A stretch of 64,000 bases of DNA from Pseudoxanthomonas jiangsuensis (GTDB taxonomy: Bacteria; Pseudomonadota; Gammaproteobacteria; Xanthomonadales; Xanthomonadaceae): positions 124,001-188,000 of the forward strand of contig NZ_PDWL01000001.1 of the NCBI RefSeq assembly GCF_010093185.1, written 5' to 3'. The notes below the pieces were generated by a model. That model was not told the DNA's origin. It saw only the letters and a list, made by a program, of their open reading frames with translations, and did no database searches. How positions within the stretch are numbered: position 1 is the stretch's first letter; each line of letters opens with the position of its first letter. Of this stretch, positions 7,591-17,058 are shown piece after piece. The position numbers and the translations under genes were made by a program.

Positions 7591-9063
7591 TCACAGCCCC
7601 GGCGGCAGGGTCACCTCGAACCGCGCCCCGCCCAGCTCCTGCGAACGCGTCACCTGCAGCTCGCCGCGGTAGTCGCGGACCAGGTCCTGCACGATCGACA
7701 GGCCGATCCCGTGGCCCTGCACCCGCTCGTCGCCGCGCACCCCGCGCTGCAGCACCTTGGCCACGTCCTCCGGCGCGATCCCCGGACCGTCGTCGTCCAC
7801 CGCCAGCAGCAGGCCCGCCCGACGGTTGGGCGCCGCCGGTCCCGGGCTGGCGGTCAGCAGGACCCGCTTGCGCGCCCACTTGAAGGCGTTCTCCAGCAGG
7901 TTGCCCAGCAGTTCCTGCAGGTCGCCGGCCTCGCCGTAGAACTGCACTCCCGGCGCCACCTCGAACTCGCACAGCACCCCCTTGCCCGCGTACACCTTCT
8001 CCAGCCCGCGCACGATCTCCTCGGCGGTGGACTCGATCGGCACCGGCGCCGAGAACAGCTTGTGGCCGCCGGAGGCCGCCCGCGCCAGCTGGTAGGAGAC
8101 CAGGTCGTTCATGCGCTTGAGCTGGATGTCCAGCTCCTCGCGCAGGACCGCCTCGCGCGGCCCCTCGCCGGCGCCGGCGTCCAGCTGCGTGCGCAGCACC
8201 GCCAGCGGCGTCTTCAGGCTGTGGGCCAAGTCGGCCAGGGTGTTGCGCTGGCGCTCCAGGTGCTCGCGCTCGGAATCGATCAGCGCGTTGATGCTCTCGG
8301 TCAGCGGCTCCAGTTCGCGCGGATGGCGTTCGCTCATCCGCTGCAGCTGGCCGCGCTGGACCCGCACCAGCTCGGCGATCACCCGCTGCAGGGGGCGCAG
8401 GCTCCACTGCAGGATCACCGCCTGCAGCAGCAGCAGGATCAGCCCGGCGCCGCCCAGGTAGATCCACAGCGCGCCGCGGAACACCCGCACCTGCGCCGCC
8501 AGGGTCTGGGCGTCCTCCATCACGTAGATGGTGTAGGGGAATTCAGCTTCCGGCTCGCGCTCGGCCCAGATCAGGCCGATGCCGTAGCGGTAGACCTCGC
8601 CCTCGCTGCCGTCGATCTGGGTGATCGCCAGCGGCCCCTCGAAGCGCTCCTCGCGCGCGGTCAGCATCCCGCTCACCTCGGGCAGCAACGGGCCCTCGGC
8701 CGAGAGCGAGGCCCAATGCCCGCTGGGCAGCACCACCTCGGCGTAGAGGCCGCTGCCGGGGCGGTGGAAGCGCGGGTCCGGGCCCAGCTCGGGGGTGTAG
8801 AGCGAACCGTCGCGGCCGAAGTCGATGCTGTCCGCGTACGCCATGGCGTAACTCTTCAGCCGCTGGCGCAGGTTGTTCTCGGCGGTCTCGGCGAACGCCC
8901 GGTCCAGGGCGAAGCCGGCCAGCATCAGGAACGCCAGCAGGCCCAGGCTGGCGGCGGTGAGCTGCCGCGCCTTGAGCGAACGCGACCGCCAAGGCCGGAA
9001 CCGGGGACTGCCCTTCACCTGGCGGACGCCTTCGGCCGGTGGCTCAGCCGTCGGTGCGCGCAA
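7591..9063 (-). CDS. phoQ: PhoQ-like sensor histidine kinase
   Basis: A 490-residue inner-membrane sensor kinase. It has TM1 (about 36-55), a periplasmic sensor loop (about 56-198), TM2 (about 199-220) and a HAMP region. The H-box is LADLAHSLKTPLAVLR with phospho-acceptor His281; an N-box NLLENAFKW and G-boxes (VDDDGPGIAPED, GHGIGLSIV) follow. The loop is rich in acidic residues, as in PhoQ, which senses divalent cations and antimicrobial peptides. Its ATG lies 20 bases inside the response regulator gene; a GTG at 9016-9018 after GAAGG is an alternative start. It partners with the regulator directly upstream. Confidence 0.9.
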   Translation of the reverse strand: MRAPTAEPPAEGVRQVKGSPRFRPWRSRSLKARQLTAASLGLLAFLMLAGFALDRAFAETAENNLRQRLKSYAMAYADSIDFGRDGSLYTPELGPDPRFHRPGSGLYAEVVLPSGHWASLSAEGPLLPEVSGMLTAREERFEGPLAITQIDGSEGEVYRYGIGLIWAEREPEAEFPYTIYVMEDAQTLAAQVRVFRGALWIYLGGAGLILLLLQAVILQWSLRPLQRVIAELVRVQRGQLQRMSERHPRELEPLTESINALIDSEREHLERQRNTLADLAHSLKTPLAVLRTQLDAGAGEGPREAVLREELDIQLKRMNDLVSYQLARAASGGHKLFSAPVPIESTAEEIVRGLEKVYAGKGVLCEFEVAPGVQFYGEAGDLQELLGNLLENAFKWARKRVLLTASPGPAAPNRRAGLLLAVDDDGPGIAPEDVAKVLQRGVRGDERVQGHGIGLSIVQDLVRDYRGELQVTRSQELGGARFEVTLPPGL

Positions 9064-9727
9064 TCGCGAAGCGGTAGCCGCGGCCGCGCACGGTCTCGAT
9101 CGGCTTCAGCTCGCCGTCCGGATCCAGCTTCTTGCGCAGGCGGCCGATGAAGACCTCCAGCACGTTGGAGTCGCGGTCGAAGTCCTGCTGGTAGATGTGC
9201 TCGGTCAGGTCGGCCTTGGAGACCAGTTCGCCGGCATGCATCATCAGGTACTCGAGCACCTTGTACTCGTAGCTGGTGAGGTCGACGTTGCTGCCGTTGA
9301 CGCTGACCGTCTGCGCGGCCAGGTCCAGGGCCACCGGGCCGCACTCGAGCACCGGCTTGCTCCAGCCGGCGGCGCGGCGGACCAGGGCGTTGAGCCGGGC
9401 CAGCAATTCCTCGACGTGGAAGGGCTTGACCAGGTAGTCGTCGGCGCCCTGCTTCAGGCCCTCGACCTTGTCCTGCCAGCTCGAGCGCGCGGTCAGGATC
9501 AGCACCGGGAAGTTCTTGCCCTCGTCGCGCAGGGCCTTGACCAGTTCCATGCCCGACATCTTCGGCAGGCCGAGGTCGATAATGGCCACGTCGAAGGGCA
9601 CCTCGCGGCCCATGTACAGGCCTTCTTCGCCGTCCTGCGCGGCGTCGACCGCGAAGCCCTCGCGCTTCAGGCGCGCGGCCAGCGTTTCGCGCAGCGGCGC
9701 TTCGTCTTCGACCAGAAGGATTCGCAT
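9044..9727 (-). CDS. phoP: PhoP-like response regulator (OmpR family)
   Basis: A 227-residue OmpR/PhoB-type regulator. The receiver domain contains acidic pocket ED (residues 7-8), phospho-acceptor Asp51 in AIIDLGLPKMSG, Thr79 and Lys101. The C-terminal winged helix ends in VRGRGYRFA. In xanthomonads PhoP controls virulence and stress genes; the PhoP name is based on the paired sensor and general likeness, not on a demonstrated regulon. It is first in the operon, with the kinase gene overlapping its end. The PepSY gene lies 62 bases upstream on the same strand and may belong to the same unit. Confidence 0.92.
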   Translation of the reverse strand: MRILLVEDEAPLRETLAARLKREGFAVDAAQDGEEGLYMGREVPFDVAIIDLGLPKMSGMELVKALRDEGKNFPVLILTARSSWQDKVEGLKQGADDYLVKPFHVEELLARLNALVRRAAGWSKPVLECGPVALDLAAQTVSVNGSNVDLTSYEYKVLEYLMMHAGELVSKADLTEHIYQQDFDRDSNVLEVFIGRLRKKLDPDGELKPIETVRGRGYRFAIARTDG

Positions 9728-9789
9728 GCACTCTCCCTGAGTTGCAGTGTTCGTGGAGTCCGGACGATGCCGGACCGGCGGCCCATGGT

Positions 9790-10230
9790 CTAGGGTTCGT
9801 CGTTATCGTCGCGTCGCGGGACCGCCGGCACGTGCCGCAGCCGTTCCCCCGGCCCCGGGTCATCCATATAGCGGACCCGGCCGCGATCGTCCATGTACTT
9901 GATGCGGCTGATGTTGCGGCCCTCGAACGGGACCAGCTCGGCGCCCAGGATCTGGCCGCCGGTGCGGCGCTGGACCCGGCGCACGGCCTCCGACAGCGAG
10001 CGGCGCGGATCGCCCTGGGCCTGACGCTCCATCGCCCGCTCCCGGGCCTCGCGCGGGTCCATCGCCCGCGGCTCCAGTCCACGCATCGGCGGGCCGCGCT
10101 CGGCGCCGCGCGGGGCGGCCAGCCGCGCGCCCGGATCGTCCACGCCCTGCTGCGCGCCGGCCACCAGCGGCAGGGCGAGCGACAGCGCGACGATGGCGAA
10201 GCGGCGAAGCAGGCGGGACATCGATCTCAT
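9790..10230 (-). CDS. Periplasmic PepSY-like protein upstream of phoPQ
   Basis: About 146 residues. A signal peptide (MSRLLRRFAIVALSLALPLVAGA) is followed by a charged Arg/Glu-rich stretch. A PepSY-like segment follows (SLSEAVRRVQRRTGGQILGAE, then ISRIKYMDDRGRVRYMDD), typical of small PepSY proteins that bind ligands or inhibit proteases in the periplasm. Starts at 10230 or 10221 both keep the signal peptide. The longer upstream frame is rejected because it would put 50 non-signal residues first. The placement before phoP suggests a role in signal input, which is inference. Confidence 0.75.
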   Translation of the reverse strand: MRSMSRLLRRFAIVALSLALPLVAGAQQGVDDPGARLAAPRGAERGPPMRGLEPRAMDPREARERAMERQAQGDPRRSLSEAVRRVQRRTGGQILGAELVPFEGRNISRIKYMDDRGRVRYMDDPGPGERLRHVPAVPRRDDNDEP

Positions 10231-10333
10231 CCGGAAACGGACAGGACGCCTGTTGCGGGAACCCGGAAGGGAACCGGTGGCAGGCGCTGCTGGATGGAAA
10301 TGTTCGTTAGAAACCAGTGAATCCGGTCTGAAC

Positions 10334-10342
10334 TTATCCACA
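10334..10342 (+). promoter_or_regulatory. Perfect DnaA box
   Basis: TTATCCACA, identical to the strong DnaA-box consensus, lies between the PepSY gene start (10230) and the CtlX-like stop (10387). I see no second copy nearby, so this is a lone site rather than an origin. It could be a chance match or a DnaA-responsive site upstream of the PepSY/phoPQ unit. Confidence 0.4.
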
Positions 10343-10386
10343 TCCCGGCGCCCGCCGTTCAGTCCCGTCCCCATTCTCACCGGCGC

Positions 10387-11306
10387 TCACCAGATCTCCG
10401 CCACGCAGCAGCGCAGCGATCCGCCGGCCGCCTCGATCGCCGCCAGCGGCACCGCCGCGACCTCGAAGCCGGCCGCGGCCAGCACCGCCCGCTGCTCCGG
10501 GCGCAGGCTGGCGGCCGCCACCGCACTCATCCATGCCCGCCGCGGCGACAGGGCGATCGCGTTGGCGGCGAACGCGGCCTGCTGGCCGCGGTCCAGGACC
10601 ACCGCGTGCGGCGCGTACAGGCCGGCGATGGCCGCGGCCACCGCCGGATCGGCGAAGCCGGCCGGGCTGACCAGGACGGCGCGCCCGGCCAGCACGGCCA
10701 GGACCACGTTGGCGTGGTACTCGCCGGGGGCCAGGTCGAACAGCAGGGTCGCGCGCAGGCCGAAGGCTTCGTGCATCAGCCGGGCGCCGGCCTCGTCGCA
10801 ACGCTCGGACAGGCCGCAGTAGCCCAGGCCGCGGGCGCGGTCGATCACCAGCGAGCCGGTCAGCTCGCACGGGTGCGGCTGCTGCGACAGGTCCAGTTCC
10901 CGGCAGCCGAGCACGCCGGTGAAGAAGCCGCGGATGTCGGCCCGTGCCGCCTCGCGCTGGCGCACCGGATGGCGCATGCGCCCGACCAGCAGCCGCGGTC
11001 CGTCCGGTCCACGCGCGGTGGCGAAGACGTTGTTCGGGAACAGCGCGTCCGGGCTGGCCGGATCGCCCGGGAACAGGATCACCGGCAGGTCGTCGGCCAG
11101 CGCCTTCTGCAAAGCACGGTGCTCGGCCAGGGCCGCGTCCGGGTCGAAGCCGTCGGCGGCGGCCATGTAGCGGTTGTCCGAGGCCGACTCTTCGGCGCGG
11201 GCGAACCCCTCCGGCGCGATCAGGAACGCGGCGCGCGGTACGGCCGGGCCGAAGTCGGTTGCGCAGCCAGCGGCGAAGGCCCGGAAGGCGTCCGGATCGC
11301 GGCTGA

Positions 11307-11310
<4 letters not shown>
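10387..11310 (-). CDS. Amidinotransferase / arginine-deiminase-superfamily protein (CtlX-like)
   Basis: A 307-residue guanidino-group-modifying enzyme. Motifs in order are FPNNVFAT (about residues 92-99), the usual substrate-binding NNxF of these proteins, then ELTGSLVIDR, then APGEYHANVVLAV carrying the catalytic His. GGSLRCCVAEIW at the C-terminus contains the nucleophilic Cys. The family (ADI-like, including CtlX-type proteins linked to citrulline use) acts on arginine or related compounds; the exact substrate cannot be read from sequence. The ATG lies within the dusA stop (ATGA, 11307-11310), so it is translationally coupled to dusA. Confidence 0.8.
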
Positions 11311-12341
<1,031 letters not shown>

Positions 12342-12556
12342 GCGGGGACTGGCTCCAGCGGTGCGGATTCCGCCACGGCCGGCAGCGCACCGGAACCCGG
12401 GATGCTGCGGTCCGGTGCCCATGCACGCCGGCATGCGGAAGGGGCCGCTAGGTTACACGGCCCTCGCCCCATCGCGGCCTCTCCGGCCCGCGTCCGTTCA
12501 CGTCAAGGCCCGGCCCGTGGGCAGGCGCCTGCCCGCGAGGCGGTCGCGGCCGCTAC

Positions 12557-12808
12557 TTAGTAGTGCAGGCCCAGTTCCGCCACGTGCGGGCGATGGACCG
12601 CGTACAGCTCCTGGAATTCCTCCTCGGCCAGCTCGTCGGGCGCGTACACCGCCACCGGCGGCCAGTCGCGGCCGGCCTGCGGCAAGGGCGTGCGCGGCCC
12701 GGCGCGCAGGGACACGCTGCGGCCGTTCCAGTCGAGCACCAGCGGCGCCTCTCTCCACTCGGCACGCTCCCAGCGCTGGTCGTCGTAGAGCAGGATGACG
12801 GTGATCAT
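12557..12808 (-). CDS. Small hypothetical protein
   Basis: An 83-residue soluble protein. It begins MITVILLYDDQRWERAEWRE, continues with a beta-strand-like WNGRSVSLRAGP and an acidic segment ELAEEEFQELYAV, and ends AELGLHY. No domain recognised. GGGAGG eight bases before the ATG on the minus strand decides the start and supports expression. It lies 46 bases downstream of the secreted-protein gene at 12855 and may be co-transcribed with it. Confidence 0.65.
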   Translation of the reverse strand: MITVILLYDDQRWERAEWREAPLVLDWNGRSVSLRAGPRTPLPQAGRDWPPVAVYAPDELAEEEFQELYAVHRPHVAELGLHY

Positions 12809-12854
12809 GCGTGGCACCTCCCTCGGATGCGGTTCGTGCATTGGCGCCGGGCGC

Positions 12855-13418
12855 TCACGGTCCGGCCTCGCGCTCGCGTTCGCGCAGCGCACGCACCAGC
12901 GCGGCATCGGGCCGCAAAGGCCGCGCCCAGCGCCGGTAGCTGTCGGCCAGCGCCAGGCGCAGCCGGGCGAAGGCGGCGGCATCGGCCCCGGCCTCTTCCG
13001 CCACCCGCGCCCAGTCCGCGTCGGCGCCTGCATGGCTGCGCGCGCGGACCACGTCGCGGCAGCCGGCCTCGATCTCGCGCGCCAGGAAACAGGCGAACCA
13101 CGCGTCGCCGGCACGCCAACCCGGCTGCTGCAGCAGGCTGCGGACGTAGGCGCGCGGGACGCCGGCGTAGCGTTCGATCTCGGCGAGGAAGGCCTCCGGA
13201 TGGCGCGCGGCGTAGACGTCGATGTCGGCCAGGCGTCCGTCGAGCCAGGCATCGCCACTGGCGTAGGGCGCCGGCGTCGCGGTGCCTTCCGGTTCCTGCA
13301 CCGCCATCGCCACGGGCATCGCCAACAGCAGCCAGGACGCCAGCGCCATCGCGGCGAACCACGGCCGCGAGCGAAGGCGGTGGCCATGCGATGGATGGCG
13401 AAAGCGCGGCGGAACCAT
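12855..13418 (-). CDS. Exported hypothetical protein
   Basis: A 187-residue protein with a basic N-terminus, a hydrophobic signal segment (WFAAMALASWLLLAMPVAMA, about residues 20-39) and a mostly helical mature region. The mature part has conserved-looking aromatic/acidic patches: YASGDAWLDGRLADIDVYA and GDAWFACFLAREIEAGCRD. The two Cys could form a disulfide in the periplasm. No family recognised. The N-region before the signal is long, so the true start may be the internal Met at about residue 24. Confidence 0.6.
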   Translation of the reverse strand: MVPPRFRHPSHGHRLRSRPWFAAMALASWLLLAMPVAMAVQEPEGTATPAPYASGDAWLDGRLADIDVYAARHPEAFLAEIERYAGVPRAYVRSLLQQPGWRAGDAWFACFLAREIEAGCRDVVRARSHAGADADWARVAEEAGADAAAFARLRLALADSYRRWARPLRPDAALVRALREREREAGP

Positions 13419-13480
13419 GCCCCGATTCTGCCCCAGGTACGGCGACGCTGTCAGGACGCACGGATGCTGGATGCGACGGA

Positions 13481-13497
13481 GCCCCGCAGTGCGGGGC
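13481..13497 (-). terminator. GC-rich hairpin 3' of the Tyr/Arg-rich protein gene
   Basis: A 7-bp stem GCCCCGC/GCGGGGC with loop AGT, about 33 bases after the stop at 13530. There is no clear U tract on the minus strand, so this could be a weak or Rho-assisted terminator. Confidence 0.4.
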
Positions 13498-13529
13498 CCC
13501 GATCGGTGTGGCAGTGGTAGCGGAACGTC

Positions 13530-13994
13530 TCAGTCGCGGCCGTGGCCCCGGCCGCGGCCACGGTGGTCGTCATGCCCGCGACCGCGGTCGTGGCGCCAGT
13601 CGTTGCGGCCGCGGTCGTCGCGCCAATCGCGGCGGTCGCTGTAGCGGTAGCCGGCGCGGTAATGCGGCGGCGGGGCGTAATGACGCGGCGGCGGCGGGGC
13701 GTAGTAGCGCGGCGGCGCATGCACCACCACCGGGCGCGGGGAGTAGCGGTAGTAGACCGGGCGATGCCAGCGGTCGTACTCGATCACCACCGGCTGGTAG
13801 TAGCCCTGGTCGTAGTAGTACGGCCGGCCGCTGCGGAAGATCAGGTCGGCCACGTCCACCAGCACGCGCACCTGCACGTCGGCGGCTTCGGCGCGCGCCG
13901 GCAGCGCCAGCGCACCGCCGCCCAGGCCCAGCGCCAGCAACGCGGCGGGCAGCCAGCGGGTCATCGGCCAGCGGTGGATCGATCGGGTGTTCAT
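13530..13994 (-). CDS. Secreted Tyr/Pro/Arg-rich low-complexity protein
   Basis: A 154-residue protein with a signal peptide ending about AEAAD (residues 37-40), then VQVRVLVDVADLIFRSGRPY, which resembles small conserved xanthomonad exported proteins. The second half is low-complexity: Tyr/Pro-rich repeats (RYYAPPP, HYAPPPHYR) followed by an Arg/Asp/Gly/His-rich tail (RGRGHDDHRGRG). The tail could bind metals or polyanions. No enzymatic motif is seen. The start at 13992-13994 has no strong ribosome binding site. The base bias of the tail also produces long open frames on the other strand, which are ignored. Confidence 0.65.
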   Translation of the reverse strand: MNTRSIHRWPMTRWLPAALLALGLGGGALALPARAEAADVQVRVLVDVADLIFRSGRPYYYDQGYYQPVVIEYDRWHRPVYYRYSPRPVVVHAPPRYYAPPPPRHYAPPPHYRAGYRYSDRRDWRDDRGRNDWRHDRGRGHDDHRGRGRGHGRD

Positions 13995-14123
13995 GGCAAC
14001 GCTCTCCAGCCGGGGTGTGGGAGTGACGTTGCAGTGAAACGGGTGAACGTGGATTTAACCGCGCCGGCTGAAAACGTTACCGGCACATGCGCCGATTCCG
14101 GCGCATTCATCCGCCATTTCGCG

Positions 14124-14846
14124 TCAGCCCGCGGCGCCTGCCGCGATCCGGCGCACCGCTTCCGGCAGCTGCGGCGCCGCCTCCACCGCCAGCACCCGCG
14201 GATGCGCCTCGGCCAGGCCGTGCTCGGCCTCGTGCGCCCAGGTGATGGCGTAGGGCACGTGCACGCCCCAGCCGCCCAGCCGCACCACCGGCTCGATGTC
14301 CGAGCGCAGCGAGTTGCCGACCATCACGAACTGCGAGGCGTCGATCCCGAACTCGGAAAGTACCCGCGCGTAGGTCGGCGGATCCTTTTCCGAGACGATC
14401 TCGATCCGCGGGAACAGGTCGGCCAGGCCGGAGGCGGCGATCTTGGCCTCCTGGTGGAACAGGTCGCCCTTGGTCACCAGCACCACCGGCCACTGCGAGG
14501 CGATCTCCGCCACCGCCTCGCGAATGCCGTCGAGCAGTTCCACCGGGTGCTGCAGGGTGGCGCGGCCGATCTCCACCACCTTCTGCAGGTCGCGCGCGGC
14601 GATCCGGCCTTCGGTCAGCTCGATCGCCGCCTCGATCATCGACAGGGTCATGCCCTTGACCCCGTAGCCGAACACATCGAGGTTGCGGCGCTCCACTTCC
14701 AGCAGGTGACGCAGGGTGCCGGCGTCGTGCAGGTCGATGTAACGACCGATGATCTCCTCGTACTGCTTCTCGGCGCTGCGGTAGTAGTCCTCGCTGCGCC
14801 AGAGGGTGTCGTCGCCGTCGAAGCCGACCAGGCGGATGTCGTGCAT
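14124..14846 (-). CDS. HAD-superfamily hydrolase
   Basis: A 240-residue haloacid-dehalogenase-type phosphatase. Motif I is VGFDGDDTLW, with the DxD/DT nucleophile arrangement. The motif II region is VVLVTKGDL, motif III Lys is in SEKDPPTYARVL, and motif IV is MVGNSLRSDIEPV, holding the magnesium-binding Asp. The helical cap between motifs I and II is of the type found in small-molecule phosphatases. The substrate is unknown. The start MHDIRLVGFDGDD places motif I within the first 12 residues, as is usual; an upstream ATG would add six residues. Confidence 0.88.
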   Translation of the reverse strand: MHDIRLVGFDGDDTLWRSEDYYRSAEKQYEEIIGRYIDLHDAGTLRHLLEVERRNLDVFGYGVKGMTLSMIEAAIELTEGRIAARDLQKVVEIGRATLQHPVELLDGIREAVAEIASQWPVVLVTKGDLFHQEAKIAASGLADLFPRIEIVSEKDPPTYARVLSEFGIDASQFVMVGNSLRSDIEPVVRLGGWGVHVPYAITWAHEAEHGLAEAHPRVLAVEAAPQLPEAVRRIAAGAAG

Positions 14847-14978
14847 GGGAGGAGCGCCGCGCAAGATGGGATGTGCAGGATACCGGGATCCGGCTGCGGC
14901 GCTTTGTGGCCTGCTGCCGCTCCGCCACGACCCAACCTCCCCTGTTTTGCAGGACAGCGCGCGTCCCCACGATGGATG

Positions 14979-15006
14979 AAAAGGAGCGGGCCTCTCGGCC
15001 CGCTCC
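14979..15006 (-). terminator. Rho-independent terminator of the EF-hand gene
   Basis: A perfect 10-bp stem: GGAGCGGGCC (14983-14992), loop TCTC, GGCCCGCTCC (14997-15006). On the minus strand it is followed at once by TTTT. It lies 25 bases past the EF-hand gene stop. Confidence 0.85.
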
Positions 15007-15031
15007 GTACGACCCTGCAGCCTGGAGCAGA

Positions 15032-15403
15032 TTATTCCTGCGCGGCGCCGCCGGCCTGCTGCTTCTGGATGTAGCCGCGGTATTCGTCGGCGGTCAGCTC
15101 GCCGTCACCGTCGGTGTCGGCCTGGGTGAACACGCTGGACAGGCCCTGGTGGCGGGTGGCTTCCTGCAGGCTCAGGTTACCGTTGCCATCGGCGTCCAGA
15201 TCGGCCCAGCTCAGGCCCTGGCCGCTGGCGCCGGCCTGGCGCGGCTGCTGCTCGGCCGCGCCGGTGGCGGGCGGCGAAGTCGGCTGGGTCTGCTGCGCGG
15301 CGGCCTCTTCCTGCGCGGTCGTGCTCTGCGCGAAGGCCAGCGGCGCGGCGGCCAGCATGCCCAGGACCAGGAGACCGGAAGTGAGGCGGATGGAATTCTT
15401 CAT
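15032..15403 (-). CDS. Exported EF-hand calcium-binding protein
   Basis: A 123-residue protein with a signal peptide (cleavage about ALAFA-Q26), a Gln/Ala/Pro-rich linker (27-62) and two EF-hand loops. Loop 1 is D70-A-D-G-N-G-N-L-S-L-Q-E81 and loop 2 is D96-T-D-G-D-G-E-L-T-A-D-E107. Both have acidic residues at positions 1, 3, 5 (Asn in loop 1) and 12, so calcium binding is likely. The ATG at 15401-15403 is preceded by GGAGCAC. It is monocistronic with its own terminator. A periplasmic calcium buffer or sensor role is inferred. Confidence 0.88.
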   Translation of the reverse strand: MKNSIRLTSGLLVLGMLAAAPLAFAQSTTAQEEAAAQQTQPTSPPATGAAEQQPRQAGASGQGLSWADLDADGNGNLSLQEATRHQGLSSVFTQADTDGDGELTADEYRGYIQKQQAGGAAQE

Positions 15404-15625
15404 GATGTGCTCCTATCGGGTGGAATCGAGCGTGGACGTGTCCATGGAATCAGGCATGGCAGTACACGGCGCCGACCTTGCACCCGGGCGGATGAACCGG
15501 ATTTGCGCTGCGATCGTGCGGGAAACGCACGCTTAACCACCAGGGTGCGCGAAGCCGCTAGCCGCTTGTTGGCATCGGGTGAGCGTGGCGTTAGCGGCCG
15601 GTTCAACCACCGGTCCGGCGGGCGG

Positions 15626-16018
15626 TCAGGCGGGTCCGTCGACGTCGTTCGACGCGTGCGCGGCGGCCAAGTGCCCGCTGAACAGCCACCAGCCCAGCAC
15701 CGTGCCCGACATCGCGCCCACTACCTCCAGCAGCACCCGGGTGCCGAGGTTGTCGGCGTCGTGGATGCCGGCCAGTGCAAGCCGCGCATACAGCGGCGAC
15801 TCCAGCTTGACCATGCCGATGTAGAACAGGCTCCAGGCATCGATGCCGGCGGCGATGGCCACGGCGATCGCCGCGCCCCAGCCGATCGCGTGGCCGACCT
15901 TCAGCCCGGTGCGGCGGCAGATCCAGGCCCAGCCGGCATAGACCAGCACCCCGATCAGGAAGGCGATCAGGCCGGCTTCGAGGGCGCCGAGCAGGCCGGT
16001 GTGCAGGGGCAGGTTCAT
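15626..16018 (-). CDS. Small integral membrane protein
   Basis: A 130-residue protein with about four hydrophobic segments: ALEAGLIAFLIGVLVYAGWAW, AIGWGAAIAVAIAAGIDAW, a weaker one near LARLALAG, and VLLEVVGAMSGTVLGWWLFSG. It is probably a multi-pass inner-membrane protein; no family recognised. The ATG at 16016-16018 (MNLPLHTG) is preferred over an upstream alternative that adds nine polar residues. It lies 75 bases downstream of the CPXCG gene on the same strand, so it may be the last gene of the muropeptide-type operon or an unrelated neighbour. Confidence 0.6.
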   Translation of the reverse strand: MNLPLHTGLLGALEAGLIAFLIGVLVYAGWAWICRRTGLKVGHAIGWGAAIAVAIAAGIDAWSLFYIGMVKLESPLYARLALAGIHDADNLGTRVLLEVVGAMSGTVLGWWLFSGHLAAAHASNDVDGPA

Positions 16019-16093
16019 GGGCGTGGTGTGGGCGGAAAGGCGCACAGTCTAAACGCGGTGCCGGCGCAACCCGCGCGGGTACCGTCCGCCGCC

Positions 16094-16279
16094 TCAGGCC
16101 TCGTCGTCGCGGCGGGCGAGCAGTTGCAGGTCGCCCTCCTCCACCCGGACCAGGATCGAGATCGGGCGGCAGCAGACCTGGCAGTCCTCCACGTACTGCT
16201 GGTCGCCGGCGCTGGCGTCCACCGCCAGCTCGATGCGCTCGCCGCAGTACGGGCATGCGATATCCATCCAGTCCAGCAT
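16094..16279 (-). CDS. CPXCG-motif cysteine-rich protein
   Basis: A 61-residue zinc-ribbon-like protein beginning MLDWMDIACPYCGERIEL with CPYCGE, and a second Cys pair in EDCQVCCRPI. This matches the small CPXCG-motif family of unknown function that is common in gammaproteobacteria. The start is fixed by family length; its ATG shares one base with the stop of the vanX-like gene (16279), so the two are coupled. Its presence in the operon may be incidental. Confidence 0.88.
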   Translation of the reverse strand: MLDWMDIACPYCGERIELAVDASAGDQQYVEDCQVCCRPISILVRVEEGDLQLLARRDDEA

Positions 16280-17058
16280 CAGCGCACCGGGAAATCGTAG
16301 GCGGTGCCCGGATCGGGCTCCGGCTTGAGGCTGTAGTGCCACCACTCCTGCGGATAATTGGCCAGCCCCTGCTCGGCCATGGCCGCGCGCAGGCGGTCGC
16401 GGTTGGCGCGCTGCGCCGGGTCCAGGCCCGGCGCGTCGGTATGCGCACGCGGATCGAAGAAGTCGAACGGCGTGCCCATGTCCAGCGGCATGCAGCCGCC
16501 GGCGGTGCAGCTTTGCAGGGTCAGGTCGACGGTGGCACCGCGGCTGTGGCCGGAAGTCTCGGCGATGTAGCCGGGCATCAGCGCGCGCTTGTCCACGCCC
16601 GGATACCAGCGCGCCTTCTGCACCGGGTCGTCGGGCGCGGCCACCCAGCGCACGAAGCTGCGCACCGAATGCGCCGGACGGTAGCAGTCGTAGATGCGCA
16701 GTCCATAGCCCTGGGCGCGCAGCCCGGCCTGGACCCGCGCCAGCGCCTCGGCGACCGGGCGCAGCAGCCAGCAGCGGTTGGCCTCGTAGCCGGGCACGGG
16801 CGCGCCGGTGAAGTTGTCCTCGCCGGCGTAGCGCATCTCCACGTCGATATCAGGTGCCAGTTCGCGGATATCGACCATGCCGGCGGCGGCCGGGTCGGTG
16901 GCCGCGGAAATGCGCGGCCCTTCGCCGGCCCATGCCGCGGAGGCCAGCAGTGACGCGAACGCCGCGAACGCCCACAGGCGGCGGTCAGGGACAGTCGCGG
17001 ATCCGGGTGAAGGCCAGGTCGGCATAGTCGTAGCTGAAGTCCGCATCCGGGTCGACAT
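16279..17058 (-). CDS. VanX-type D-alanyl-D-alanine dipeptidase
   Basis: An exported zinc peptidase of the VanX/DdpX (M15D) family that cleaves D-Ala-D-Ala. The motif set is complete: SGHSRGATVDLT holds zinc ligands H171 and D178, and EWWH holds catalytic E238 and ligand H241. The substrate-positioning YDCYRPAHSVRSF also matches. A hydrophobic signal (LWAFAAFASLLASAAWA) ends near residue 44, so it acts in the periplasm. In E. coli ddpX and in glycopeptide-resistance operons the same activity recycles or destroys the dipeptide. Here the company of a muropeptide receptor and peptidases suggests a nutritional role. The N-terminus overlaps the upstream serine hydrolase gene by 74 bases; an ATG at 17025 would shorten that. 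Confidence 0.9.
   Translation of the reverse strand: MSTRMRTSATTMPTWPSPGSATVPDRRLWAFAAFASLLASAAWAGEGPRISAATDPAAAGMVDIRELAPDIDVEMRYAGEDNFTGAPVPGYEANRCWLLRPVAEALARVQAGLRAQGYGLRIYDCYRPAHSVRSFVRWVAAPDDPVQKARWYPGVDKRALMPGYIAETSGHSRGATVDLTLQSCTAGGCMPLDMGTPFDFFDPRAHTDAPGLDPAQRANRDRLRAAMAEQGLANYPQEWWHYSLKPEPDPGTAYDFPVR

Noticed and set aside
13441..13760. Repetitive GGTCGT-type sequence at about 13.56-13.72 kb as a possible DNA repeat array
   Set aside because: It is explained by the Arg/Asp/Gly/His and Tyr/Pro repeats of the coding sequence at 13530-13994.
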